Shown here piece after piece: positions 15,684 to 23,951 of a stretch of DNA of 46,382 nucleotides. Within the stretch, counting starts at the first letter, position 1. Each line of letters begins with the position of its first letter. The DNA is from Cyclobacteriaceae bacterium. GTDB taxonomy: Bacteria; Bacteroidota; Bacteroidia; Cytophagales; Cyclobacteriaceae. The position numbers and the translations under genes were made by a program. The stretch lies in assembly GCA_020436125.1 (NCBI GenBank), contig JAGQYK010000006.1:51615-97996 (forward strand). The letters run 5' to 3'. A model generated the notes under the pieces. The model worked only from the letters and a program-made list of their open reading frames with translations, made no database searches and had not been told where the DNA came from.

Positions 15684-17549
15684 ATGAAGAAACCTCTACT
15701 TCTAGTTTTTTACGTTCTCTTAATGTTCTCTGTAGGATGGAGTCAAAATATTCCTCCCTTGGAAAGGAAAGTTTCTGTTTCTTTTCAAGGGATACAAATA
15801 GAATCGGCTCTTAGCCGACTTTCTCAAGCTGGAGGTTTTACCTTTTCGTATAGCCCTTCTATTCTTAATTCTAATCAATTAGTGAGCCGTGAGTACACAG
15901 AAAAATCTGTGAGAGAGATACTCAATGGTTTTTTTGGAGAATCAATTTTGGTTAAAGGAAAGGGTAACTATATAATTCTGAACAAGGCTCCAACTCCTAC
16001 CAAAAAAGAAATTGTAAATAATACGATTACCATATCAGGTTACATAACTAACGGAAACACGGGAGAAAAAATTAGCGAAGTAAGTGTTTACAACAAAAAA
16101 TCTTTAACGGCTGCAATTACCGATCAGTTTGGATTTTTTAAAATTACTCTGGATAATCCAGATCAGGAAGCAGAGTTACATTTCAGTAAGCGATCGTTTT
16201 TAGATACTCTGATTGTGCTGGGATCAGATGTGCCATTCATCAACATGGTGATGTTTCCTGAAACTCCGCTTATCGCGATAGTAGAACCGATAAAAGACAC
16301 TGTTGAAGTAATAACTGGACCGATAGCTGTTCGTCCGCCTGTGGTACGTCCGGAACCTACATCTTCTAATAAAAGAACGTTCCGTGAATTTCTACAAGAA
16401 GAAATTTTTTCAAAGAATATATTCTCTAAAAAGCGGGGTGATGTGAACGTTACAAATATTAAAGATCCCATCTATCGCGATTTTCAAGTGTCATTTGTTC
16501 CATTTGTTGGCACCAATCACAAACTAAGTGGTAACGTAATAAACGGATATTCACTGAACATATTGGGAGGATATTCAATGGGAACAACCAAAGCGGAGTT
16601 TGGTGGGCTATTTAATATTGATAGAGGAGATGTGTCGTATGCTCAGTTTGCAGGTTTATTTAATACGGTGGGAGGAAAAACGTATGGAGGACAATTTGCT
16701 GGCCTCGGAAATTTGACCAGGAAAAGAGTTGAAGGTGGCCAGTTTGCAGGTTTATTCAATGCGAATCTCGACTCGGTCAATGCGGGACAGTTTGCTGGGT
16801 TGTTCAATGTGAATGGGCGGGCATCAGAAGGAGCACAGGTAGCAGGTCTTTTTAATGTTCAGCCCAGCTATTATAAAGGAGCGCAAGTGGCAGGTTTATT
16901 TAATGTAGCCACGCATCAAATGTATGGTACCCAAGTGGCAGGTCTCGTCAACTACGCACACAATATTCATGGTGGACAAATCGGACTTATCAATTACGCG
17001 GACAGCATTAGGGGAGTGCCACTAGGACTGATGAGTATAGTAAGTAAAGGTTATCATAAAATTGAATTCTCTGCAGATGAACTGTTTTATATCAATGCAG
17101 CTTTTCGTACAGGAGTAAGACAGTTTTACAACATACTGCAAGCTGGAATGAAGCCGGAAAGTTTTGATGGGTCAACTAATCCTGGTTCTCTAAATCCTGA
17201 TCAAGAAAATATTTGGACATTTGGATATGGGGTTGGAACAGCACCTAGACTCACAAAATGGTTGTACTTAAATGTTGATCTTACCGCTAACCACGTGAAC
17301 AAAGGCAGCTTTACAAATTCAATTAGCCTTCTTAATAAAATGTATCTTGGATTTGATTTTCAGGTGGCCAAGAAGTTTTCAATAACGGCAGGAGCTACAT
17401 TGAATGGATATCTATCCGACCCATCTTATGGTGATAACCCCACTTTGTTTACAGATTTTACACCTACAATTATTAAAAGCCACAGTTTTACTAATGGCAA
17501 TGAATTGAAAATGTGGTGGGGTGGTAAAGTTGGAATCCGATTTTTATAA
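15684..17549 (+). CDS. STN-domain surface protein with carboxypeptidase-regulatory-like domain and AGLFN repeats
   Basis: The 621-residue product has a signal peptide (about 1-21), an STN domain (about 31-98, with IESALSRLSQAGGFTFSYSPS and SVREILNGFF), a carboxypeptidase-regulatory-like beta-sandwich (about 114-185, with ISGYITNGNTGEKISEVSV and TDQFGFFKI), a Pro-rich linker, and about ten repeats of roughly 20 residues (about 304-451) built on Q-(F/V)-AGLFN. The C-terminal 170 residues contain alternating strands that may form a small barrel. STN normally heads TonB-dependent receptors that signal to FecR; here plug and receptor barrel are absent. The repeats resemble the LA_2272-type surface repeat named in Leptospira. 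It is probably the outer-membrane signal partner of the FecR-sigma pair (inference). Confidence 0.85.
   Translation: MKKPLLLVFYVLLMFSVGWSQNIPPLERKVSVSFQGIQIESALSRLSQAGGFTFSYSPSILNSNQLVSREYTEKSVREILNGFFGESILVKGKGNYIILNKAPTPTKKEIVNNTITISGYITNGNTGEKISEVSVYNKKSLTAAITDQFGFFKITLDNPDQEAELHFSKRSFLDTLIVLGSDVPFINMVMFPETPLIAIVEPIKDTVEVITGPIAVRPPVVRPEPTSSNKRTFREFLQEEIFSKNIFSKKRGDVNVTNIKDPIYRDFQVSFVPFVGTNHKLSGNVINGYSLNILGGYSMGTTKAEFGGLFNIDRGDVSYAQFAGLFNTVGGKTYGGQFAGLGNLTRKRVEGGQFAGLFNANLDSVNAGQFAGLFNVNGRASEGAQVAGLFNVQPSYYKGAQVAGLFNVATHQMYGTQVAGLVNYAHNIHGGQIGLINYADSIRGVPLGLMSIVSKGYHKIEFSADELFYINAAFRTGVRQFYNILQAGMKPESFDGSTNPGSLNPDQENIWTFGYGVGTAPRLTKWLYLNVDLTANHVNKGSFTNSISLLNKMYLGFDFQVAKKFSITAGATLNGYLSDPSYGDNPTLFTDFTPTIIKSHSFTNGNELKMWWGGKVGIRFL
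16593..17035 (+). repeat. Tandem ~60-bp coding repeats (AGLFN surface repeat)
   Basis: About ten imperfect units encode, in order, EFGGLFN, QFAGLFN, QFAGLGN, QFAGLFN, QFAGLFN, QVAGLFN, QVAGLFN, QVAGLVN, GQIGLIN and VPLGLMS, spaced 19-22 residues apart. DNA copies have diverged, so the array is conserved for protein structure and is not a recent expansion. Confidence 0.88.
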
Positions 17550-17553
17550 TCAA

Positions 17554-19917
17554 CTAATTGTCCTCCTTGATTACGGAGGCCGGATTTCGGGTTGCCACAT
17601 GCAGAATTTTTGATGCAATCGTTAGCAGTGAAATAAAGACGATTGCTAAAAGCGAAATCAGGAACACATCAACTGTTATTGAGGTGTGTTTAATGTAGCC
17701 CGAAAGCCATTCATTCATAAGGTAAAGTGAAATAGGGATGGCAAATCCAAAACTGATGAGAATCAGCAGAAGGTATCTTTGAAAAAACATTGTGGTTATT
17801 CTGATCACAGAAGCACCCAATACCTTTCTGATACCTATTTCCTTTTTCTTTCTTTCAAGCGTAAATGAAGACAGTCCATATAAACCCATACAAGCGACAG
17901 CAATTATGATAAAGGTAAATGCTTTAATCATATTAAATAACTGATTCTCGTTTTGATAAACGCGATCAATTGTCTCATCCAAAAAATAGTAATTGAAAGG
18001 CAATGTCTCTGATGCGTCTAAAATAGACCATTTGGATTTTACAAAGTCAACCACTTCTTCTTTATTGCCGCTGGCAACATTTATCGTAATATACCGGTGA
18101 ATTTGGTTGGATGGCGTCCGATGGAAATGAAGTGTTGGTGCAATTTCATTTTGAACTGTTTCAAAATTAAAATCTTTAATGAGCCCTACTACTTCAATTT
18201 TTTGATTACCAATTAGGATACTTTTATTGATTATACTATTCCATCCAAAGGCACGCATGGTTGCTTCGTTAATCATCACTGATTCACGTTGATCACCAAA
18301 GGAATCTTCTTTAAATCCTGGTCCTTCTATTACTGGGATTCGATAGGTAGATAGAAAATCGGCATCGTGAAAGGTGTATCTCATGCGAAGTGGCTCATCC
18401 TGCCAACCCTCAGGTCGTACAAATACATTTGATCCTGACCAGTTTAAGGGGACATGCCGTGAGGAGGAAATACTTTTCACAGCGGAATATTCAGAAATTG
18501 TTTGCTTAAAACTTTCTAATCGCTGCTGAGCCACATCCGCCTCAGCAAAATCATTGACAGAGATGGGAATGATCAACTGATTATCGGTTTGATAACCCAT
18601 GTTAATGGTCTTCATAAAGTTGATTTGCTTTCCAATAATAATTACCGAAATGAGAAGTACGATAGAAATACCGAATTGTAATGTGACTAGTACATTTCTC
18701 ATGTGGGCTCTGTTGCTGGTAAATGATTTGAGTCCACGCTGAATTTGTAGTCCAGATAAAATAGATGAGGGAATAATACCAGCAAGAAGTCCTAGGAACA
18801 TGCTTACTACAAACAGCGATAGACAAACAACCAGGTTGCTCAAGTTGAGATATAAGTGAAGCTCGAAATGTTGGTTGATAATGGGCAAAAGAATTTTGAC
18901 AGCGAGTATAGAAACAGCCAATGCCATCACACTCATTAGCAAGGATTCGTACAGGAATTGTTGTATTAATTGGCCGCGTTGTGCGCCAAATACTTTTCGC
19001 ATGCTTACTTCTTTGGAACGATCTAACGTGCGTGCAGTTGAGAGATTTATAAAATTGATAGTTACAATGAGTACAAGTCCAATTCCAACAATTAATAGAA
19101 TGTAGACATCTTTGGGATCTCCAACGAAAGTTTCAAACGTTGCCGCAATGGGCAGCAGTTTAAAATTGGTGCGCTTTTGAATATCTTCATTCCACAGTTT
19201 CTTGATAAGGGAAGGGAATTTTGAGGATAGTGCTTCTGCCGAAGCAGCCTCATCAAGTTGAATAACAGTAAATAGGGAAGATGATCCCCAGTCATTTTCC
19301 CAATCTGCATAATCAGACTGGCTTTGTATGTGAAATATAAGTTCTGATGCGATAGAGGAATTTTGAGGGTATTCTTTTAGTACTCCTGACACCGTGTATT
19401 GTTTTTCAAAGTTTATAATAAGGGGTTTCCCGATCGGGTTTTCTTCACCAAAGAATTTTTTTGCTAGTTCCTGAGAAATGATTGCTGAATTTTTAGTGGG
19501 TAGCGGATTGTTGTTATCGCCCAGAGCAAGTGGAAAATCAAACACATTAAAATATGCTGGGTCTACGTAATAGCAGGACTCACTGAATCTATTTCCATTT
19601 GCTTCCACCATTACCCCGGATTCATTTATCCTTGTTCCTGTTTTTACTTCAGGAAAGTCGGCTTTGAGTTGACCCAGCAGCGGATGCCATGTATCGTAGG
19701 TAGGTTGAGTGCCAGTTGGTGTTATTCGTTCTTTATAAACGATGTACAAATTATCCGCATTGCTATGATACTGATCATAGGTGAGCTGGTACCTGGCAAA
19801 TAGAAACAATATGATGGCGGCAGTTAATCCGAGACTTAGCCCTGCGATATTGATTAATGAGAAGAGTTTGTGTTTCGCAATGTTTCTAAGGGCCAGCAGA
19901 ATATGGTTTCTGATCAT
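17554..19917 (-). CDS. FtsX/MacB-like ABC transporter permease
   Basis: This 787-residue protein is a double-unit permease of the MacB/FtsX type: MacB-like periplasmic core (PF12704) after TM1, then an FtsX domain (PF02687), repeated. Seen: N-terminal ALRNIAKHKLFSLINIAGLSLGL (3-25) followed by the large periplasmic part, the first FtsX motif near 291-306 with RSKEVSMRKVFGAQRG, and the second near 700-715 with RKKKEIGIRKVLGASV. About eight membrane helices fit. These permeases are usually mechanotransmission or lipoprotein/peptide export components and need a separate ATPase; none is adjacent. In Bacteroidetes such orphan 780-800-residue permeases are common and often multi-copy. It ends 4 bp from the convergent STN gene. 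Confidence 0.9.
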   Translation of the reverse strand: MIRNHILLALRNIAKHKLFSLINIAGLSLGLTAAIILFLFARYQLTYDQYHSNADNLYIVYKERITPTGTQPTYDTWHPLLGQLKADFPEVKTGTRINESGVMVEANGNRFSESCYYVDPAYFNVFDFPLALGDNNNPLPTKNSAIISQELAKKFFGEENPIGKPLIINFEKQYTVSGVLKEYPQNSSIASELIFHIQSQSDYADWENDWGSSSLFTVIQLDEAASAEALSSKFPSLIKKLWNEDIQKRTNFKLLPIAATFETFVGDPKDVYILLIVGIGLVLIVTINFINLSTARTLDRSKEVSMRKVFGAQRGQLIQQFLYESLLMSVMALAVSILAVKILLPIINQHFELHLYLNLSNLVVCLSLFVVSMFLGLLAGIIPSSILSGLQIQRGLKSFTSNRAHMRNVLVTLQFGISIVLLISVIIIGKQINFMKTINMGYQTDNQLIIPISVNDFAEADVAQQRLESFKQTISEYSAVKSISSSRHVPLNWSGSNVFVRPEGWQDEPLRMRYTFHDADFLSTYRIPVIEGPGFKEDSFGDQRESVMINEATMRAFGWNSIINKSILIGNQKIEVVGLIKDFNFETVQNEIAPTLHFHRTPSNQIHRYITINVASGNKEEVVDFVKSKWSILDASETLPFNYYFLDETIDRVYQNENQLFNMIKAFTFIIIAVACMGLYGLSSFTLERKKKEIGIRKVLGASVIRITTMFFQRYLLLILISFGFAIPISLYLMNEWLSGYIKHTSITVDVFLISLLAIVFISLLTIASKILHVATRNPASVIKEDN

Positions 19918-20057
19918 AACGCAATTGGGGTTTGTGCGTGTAAGGTAAAAACCCGACTATGAAATGATGCCTTTTGAGTAATGAGTTAAAAAATTACTGT
20001 TATGAATTGTTGAATCATTGATGTGAGCTCAAAAAGAACTGGTTACAGTTTGATGGG

Positions 20058-21164
20058 TTACCGGACAAGATGAAAATCCAAACTTGTCTTACACCTTCCG
20101 TTTACGATTACCTCCAATTTGTGTTTGCCAGGAAAATGCTTTCGGGTAGTAAAATCAGTAAAACGTTGTTTACGTATAAAAATCTTTTCTTCTTCAGGAA
20201 GAAATTCTTTTTCACTCACTTTGAATATTTTTCTGGAGAACTTTCCTGTGGATGTAAGAAACGTAATGGCGTATTCAATTCTCAGTTGGGCTTTCTTTTT
20301 TTCCTGATTGGATACATTAAAAGAGAACTCACCAACCTGATCGATTTTTATTTTTTTACTATTTATTTTAAGGGCAGCTACTTGTGTTTTCAAATTGGGA
20401 TTGAATCCATGAAAATCCAGCGCTTCAGCTCGTCCTTGTTTTAAAAGGGTTCTGCTTCCGTGTTTGAGTATCCAGTTGGTTTCTGGGCTGACATCCTTCC
20501 ATTGTTTAGCAATTTTAAGTACAATCTCAGGGTGATCTTTTGCTATATCATTGAGATTATTGGCCACACTTCTGCGTACATATTCTGATTTATCTTTTTT
20601 TAAATTTTCCAGAATTGGAAGAATGGGTGAAGGGTTTTGTTTAAAAGCAGGCAACCCCATCGCCCAGGGTAATCTGGGGCGGCAACCTTCAGATGATAAT
20701 CTGCGCACATGATGATTATTGTGTTTAGACCACTGCTCCATTTTTAGCATCGCCTTCTTTGGGTACTTCACTATAAATGGCCTTATGGCAAACTCAGCAC
20801 TGATCAATTGTGTGATTTGTTCAAGTGCATCCATTGATCGATCAAAGTTATCCAGCCCGTACACTTCAACATAATCTGGCAAGAATATGAGAGGGTAGAT
20901 CGGTTTATCATACTTTGTTTTTAGATATGCTTTAGCTATGTGGACTAAACATTGGGCTGCCTTATTAAAATCTTTTGGTAAAACATGGTGCAGTGCCAAT
21001 GTTACTTTTCTTGTACGTTGTTTAAGTTCCAACTCTGGCCAGTCAGTATCAAAAACGGCATGGATAAATCGAATATCATCAAAATTGGGAATAGTCTTTT
21101 CCAACACCTTGCACAGGTAATCAAAAAACTCAGGGTTGTACATGTACTTTAACGGCTCGGCCAT
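20058..21164 (-). CDS. DNA alkylation repair protein, AlkC-like glycosylase with C-terminal Ig-like domain
   Basis: The 368-residue product fits the AlkC/AlkD family of HEAT-repeat DNA glycosylases, which excise cationic 3-methyl-type alkylated bases without base flipping. HEAT helices fill about 1-255; SSEGCRPRLPWA (157-168) and the VRRSVANNLNDIAKDHPE repeat (196-213) are typical of AlkC. Residues 262-368 form a strand-rich domain (FSFNVSNQEKKKAQLRIEYA, then a basic IFIRKQRFTDFTTRKHF stretch) consistent with the Ig-like DNA-contacting domain of the longer AlkC type. It is cytoplasmic and monocistronic. Prediction of AlkC rather than AlkD rests on that C-terminal domain and the GCRPRLPW motif. 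Confidence 0.88.
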   Translation of the reverse strand: MAEPLKYMYNPEFFDYLCKVLEKTIPNFDDIRFIHAVFDTDWPELELKQRTRKVTLALHHVLPKDFNKAAQCLVHIAKAYLKTKYDKPIYPLIFLPDYVEVYGLDNFDRSMDALEQITQLISAEFAIRPFIVKYPKKAMLKMEQWSKHNNHHVRRLSSEGCRPRLPWAMGLPAFKQNPSPILPILENLKKDKSEYVRRSVANNLNDIAKDHPEIVLKIAKQWKDVSPETNWILKHGSRTLLKQGRAEALDFHGFNPNLKTQVAALKINSKKIKIDQVGEFSFNVSNQEKKKAQLRIEYAITFLTSTGKFSRKIFKVSEKEFLPEEEKIFIRKQRFTDFTTRKHFPGKHKLEVIVNGRCKTSLDFHLVR

Positions 21165-21300
21165 CTGCTACTCTTTACTTTACGTTATGGATTGGTATTG
21201 AAACGCTAAAATCGTTTGTCCTTATGACAACCCTATGTCAGTAAAGTCTGGGCCATGAATAATTCTTTGGAAAATTGTATTTTAGTGAGGACTAATCGAT

Positions 21301-22119
21301 ATGGAATCATTTCTGTTGTTTTTTGAGACCATGCCCACGTGGCAAAAATTAGCATGGGTGGTCACCTGCCTCGTGGTGTGCTGGATTTTTGAAGGAAATT
21401 ATCCATTGGCCAGACATTCTTATAACAAGCTTAAGCACGATGGTGTCAACCTGGTATTCCTACTTTTTACATTTGTTATTAACCTGCTTTTCGGAATTCT
21501 TACTGTTGGCATATTCGTTTGGATGGAACGCAATCAAATAGGGCTACTGCACTATGTTGATTTACCCATTTGGCTCGAGTTGCTGATAGCAGTAATGTTT
21601 TTGGATTTTGTGGCACAATACGTAGTGCACTACTTACTTCATCGGGTAAAGTGGATGTGGAAGTTTCACATGATTCACCATAGTGACACCAAAGTAGATG
21701 TTACCACGGGCACACGCCATCATCCAGGTGATTATTTTCTTCGCGAAGTGTTTGCGCTCATTGCCATTATCATACTCGGAGCACCTATTTCATTTTATTT
21801 GTTTTATAGATTCTGTACCATATTCTTTACCTACACCAGCCATGCTAATATCAACATGCCAAGGTGGTTGGATAAAACACTTAGTCTCGTCTTTATTACG
21901 CCCAATATGCATAAGTTTCATCATCACTTTGAGCGTCCATGGACAGACACCAATTTTGGCAATATCTTTTCCTTCTGGGACCGCCTATTTGGAACCCTGG
22001 TCTATGACGACCCTAAAAAGATAAAGTACGGGCTGGATGTGGTGGACGAAACCAGAGATGAGGACATTCGCTATCAATTGGGTCTACCACTTGACAGGAC
22101 CATCAAAACAGATTATTAA
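21301..22119 (+). CDS. Fatty acid hydroxylase / sterol desaturase superfamily protein
   Basis: A 272-residue integral membrane di-iron oxygenase. The eight-or-more histidine pattern is present: HYLLH (110-114), HMIHH (123-127), RHH (139-141), H181 and HKFHHHF (204-210), placed between about four membrane helices. TNFGNIFSFWDRLFGTL (217-233) is the family's C-terminal signature. Members hydroxylate or desaturate lipids, sterols or carotenoids with O2; the substrate is not determined here. It is separated by 95 bp from the DUF427 gene and is not in an obvious lipid gene cluster. Length matches the family. Confidence 0.92.
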   Translation: MESFLLFFETMPTWQKLAWVVTCLVVCWIFEGNYPLARHSYNKLKHDGVNLVFLLFTFVINLLFGILTVGIFVWMERNQIGLLHYVDLPIWLELLIAVMFLDFVAQYVVHYLLHRVKWMWKFHMIHHSDTKVDVTTGTRHHPGDYFLREVFALIAIIILGAPISFYLFYRFCTIFFTYTSHANINMPRWLDKTLSLVFITPNMHKFHHHFERPWTDTNFGNIFSFWDRLFGTLVYDDPKKIKYGLDVVDETRDEDIRYQLGLPLDRTIKTDY

Positions 22120-22213
22120 TTGTCAGGTCAGCAACAATTGTGTGTATTCAACTAGTTTTAGGAACAATATAGCAGGAGTAAGGGTTGATGAGTTGTACAT
22201 AAAATGAAATAGT

Positions 22214-22495
22214 ATGAAAGCGATTTGGAACGGTCAAGTAATAGCAGAAAGTGATGACACAGTGGTAATTGAAGGCAATCATTATTTTCCCGCTGATTCC
22301 ATTAAAAGGGATTATTTCTCAGACTCATCTGCTAACACAGTTTGTCCCTGGAAAGGAACCGCATCTTATTATAGCCTTAATGTAAATGGTAAAGAAAACC
22401 CTGACGCGGTCTGGTACTATGCTGAACCAAAGGAAGCCGCTAAAGTAATTAAAGACAGAGTAGCTTTTTGGAAGGGAGTAGAAGTAGTAAATTAG
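22214..22495 (+). CDS. DUF427 domain protein
   Basis: This small 93-residue cytoplasmic protein is a complete DUF427 (PF04248) domain. It shows the family's order: AIWNGQVIAESDDTVVIEGNHYFP (3-26), the KRDYF segment, STNT-like CPWKGTASYYS (45-55), and the final DAVWYYAEPKEAAKVIKDRVAFWKGVEV. The biochemical role of the family is not known to me beyond a compact beta-rich fold. The coaX gene starts 24 bp downstream in the same direction, so it may be co-transcribed. Confidence 0.93.
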   Translation: MKAIWNGQVIAESDDTVVIEGNHYFPADSIKRDYFSDSSANTVCPWKGTASYYSLNVNGKENPDAVWYYAEPKEAAKVIKDRVAFWKGVEVVN

Positions 22496-22519
22496 TTTTC
22501 TGTCAAAGTTCGATATACG

Positions 22520-23293
22520 ATGCTTCTTGCACTTGATACAGGTAATAGCGACACCACCATCGGACTTTGGAGCGGAACTAAATGGTTGCATATCTGGCGC
22601 ATTCCTACAAAGCCGGATCAACCCGAGTTGTTTTATGGGATAAAACTCAGAGACTATTTTTTTGAGGCTAATGTTGAGGTGACTAAAATTGAAAGGATAG
22701 TGTTGAGTAGCGTAGTTCCTGCGCTTACCGACAAATTGACGGGGGTGATTGAGATTCTACTCGGCAAGAAGCCCATTATACTTGGCCCAGCTATTTATGA
22801 CCAATTGCCAATTAAAGTTTTAAACCCTTACGAGATTGGTTCTGATCTGGTATCCAATGCAATTGCCGCTTACGAGCACTACAAAAGCACTTGTATTGCG
22901 GTTGATTTTGGTACCGCGCTCACCTTTACTACTTTATCATCAACAGGAAAAATATTAGGAGTGTCTATTGCCCCCGGGTTGAAAACAGCCATTACATCCC
23001 TTACGCAAAATACAGCAAAGCTCTTTGATGTGCCTTTGCGAATGCCAGTGTCCGCTCTAGGAACCAGCACTATTACCGCCATACAGTCGGGTATCTTGTT
23101 TGGTTATAATGGCCTTGTGCAATCCATGGTGAATGAAATACGAAAAGAACTGAAAGCGGATTGTCCTGTCATAGCTACAGGAGGGCTCTCCTCTATTATC
23201 ACTCCCCTCCATGATTTTTTTGATCGTGTAGATCCCGACCTTACTTTAAATGGATTGCGCATTGTGGGGGAAACATTGAAGGGTGATGGATAG
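22520..23293 (+). CDS. coaX: Type III pantothenate kinase
   Basis: This 257-residue kinase phosphorylates pantothenate in the first step of coenzyme A synthesis. It is an ASKHA-fold protein with the CoaX motifs: the phosphate-1 loop LALDTGNSDTTIG (3-15), NPYEIGSDLVSNAIAAY (the segment holding the conserved Asp that binds metal and substrate), the phosphate-2 motif VDFGTALTF (about 130-138), and IAPGLKTAITSL. GSDLV replaces the more usual GADR spelling. The final 11 bp overlap the start of the ABC ATPase gene. Cytoplasmic dimer in the family. Confidence 0.95.
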   Translation: MLLALDTGNSDTTIGLWSGTKWLHIWRIPTKPDQPELFYGIKLRDYFFEANVEVTKIERIVLSSVVPALTDKLTGVIEILLGKKPIILGPAIYDQLPIKVLNPYEIGSDLVSNAIAAYEHYKSTCIAVDFGTALTFTTLSSTGKILGVSIAPGLKTAITSLTQNTAKLFDVPLRMPVSALGTSTITAIQSGILFGYNGLVQSMVNEIRKELKADCPVIATGGLSSIITPLHDFFDRVDPDLTLNGLRIVGETLKGDG

Positions 23294-23951
23294 CGCCATC
23301 CTATTGGACAAAGTTTCTCATCGATATGGTGATCAAGTCATTTTCAAAAAGCTATCGCTTGAAATTGAAGCAGAAAAAATTACGGCCATTCTTGGTAAAA
23401 GCGGAAGTGGAAAATCCACATTGCTTCAAATTATTAATGGGCTGATTCGTCCTTATGAAGGCACAGTAAGTTTATTGGGTAAACCTATTGATTATGATAA
23501 TATTCATCAGATCAGACTTACTATAGGTTATGCGGTTCAATCAGTTGGACTTTTTCCTCACCTTACCATTTATGAGAACATTACCCTTCCCGGTGTGTTA
23601 GCTGGTTGGAATAAAGAACAAAAAGCAAAGCGAACACAGGAGTTGATGGAGTTGGTCAACTTATCAGTTGAGCATAAGAATAAATACCCCTACCAATTAT
23701 CAGGTGGAGAACAACAACGCGTAGGGCTTTGCAGAGCAATACTTCTTAATCCTCCTTTTATGTTGTTGGACGAATCTTTTTCGTCACTAGATCCTGAAAC
23801 AAAACAAGATATCCATGCTGAAGTGATCAAACTTCAAAGCACAGAACCTCGATGTATCGTAATGGTTACTCATGATCCTGAGGAAGCGATAAAATTGGGC
23901 GATACACAACTCAAATTTGAAAACGGAAAATTGTTTCCTCTTCAGCAGTGA
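23286..23951 (+). CDS. ABC transporter ATPase, OpuA/OpuC (quaternary amine) type
   Basis: A 221-residue nucleotide-binding subunit. Walker A GKSGSGKST (37-45), Q-loop in GYAVQSVGLFPHLT (81-94), signature LSGGEQQRVG (138-147), Walker B MLLDES (159-164) and switch H in VTHDPEEA are all visible. The Q-loop sequence closely follows that of osmoprotectant importers (GYxxQxxGLFPH). Walker B ends DES where most relatives have DEP. CBS domains, present in many OpuA/OpuC ATPases, are absent. ATG 23286 is preferred over GTG 23283. The gene overlaps coaX by 8 bp and the fused permease by 4 bp (GTGA), so all three should be co-translated. Confidence 0.92.
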   Translation: MDSAILLDKVSHRYGDQVIFKKLSLEIEAEKITAILGKSGSGKSTLLQIINGLIRPYEGTVSLLGKPIDYDNIHQIRLTIGYAVQSVGLFPHLTIYENITLPGVLAGWNKEQKAKRTQELMELVNLSVEHKNKYPYQLSGGEQQRVGLCRAILLNPPFMLLDESFSSLDPETKQDIHAEVIKLQSTEPRCIVMVTHDPEEAIKLGDTQLKFENGKLFPLQQ

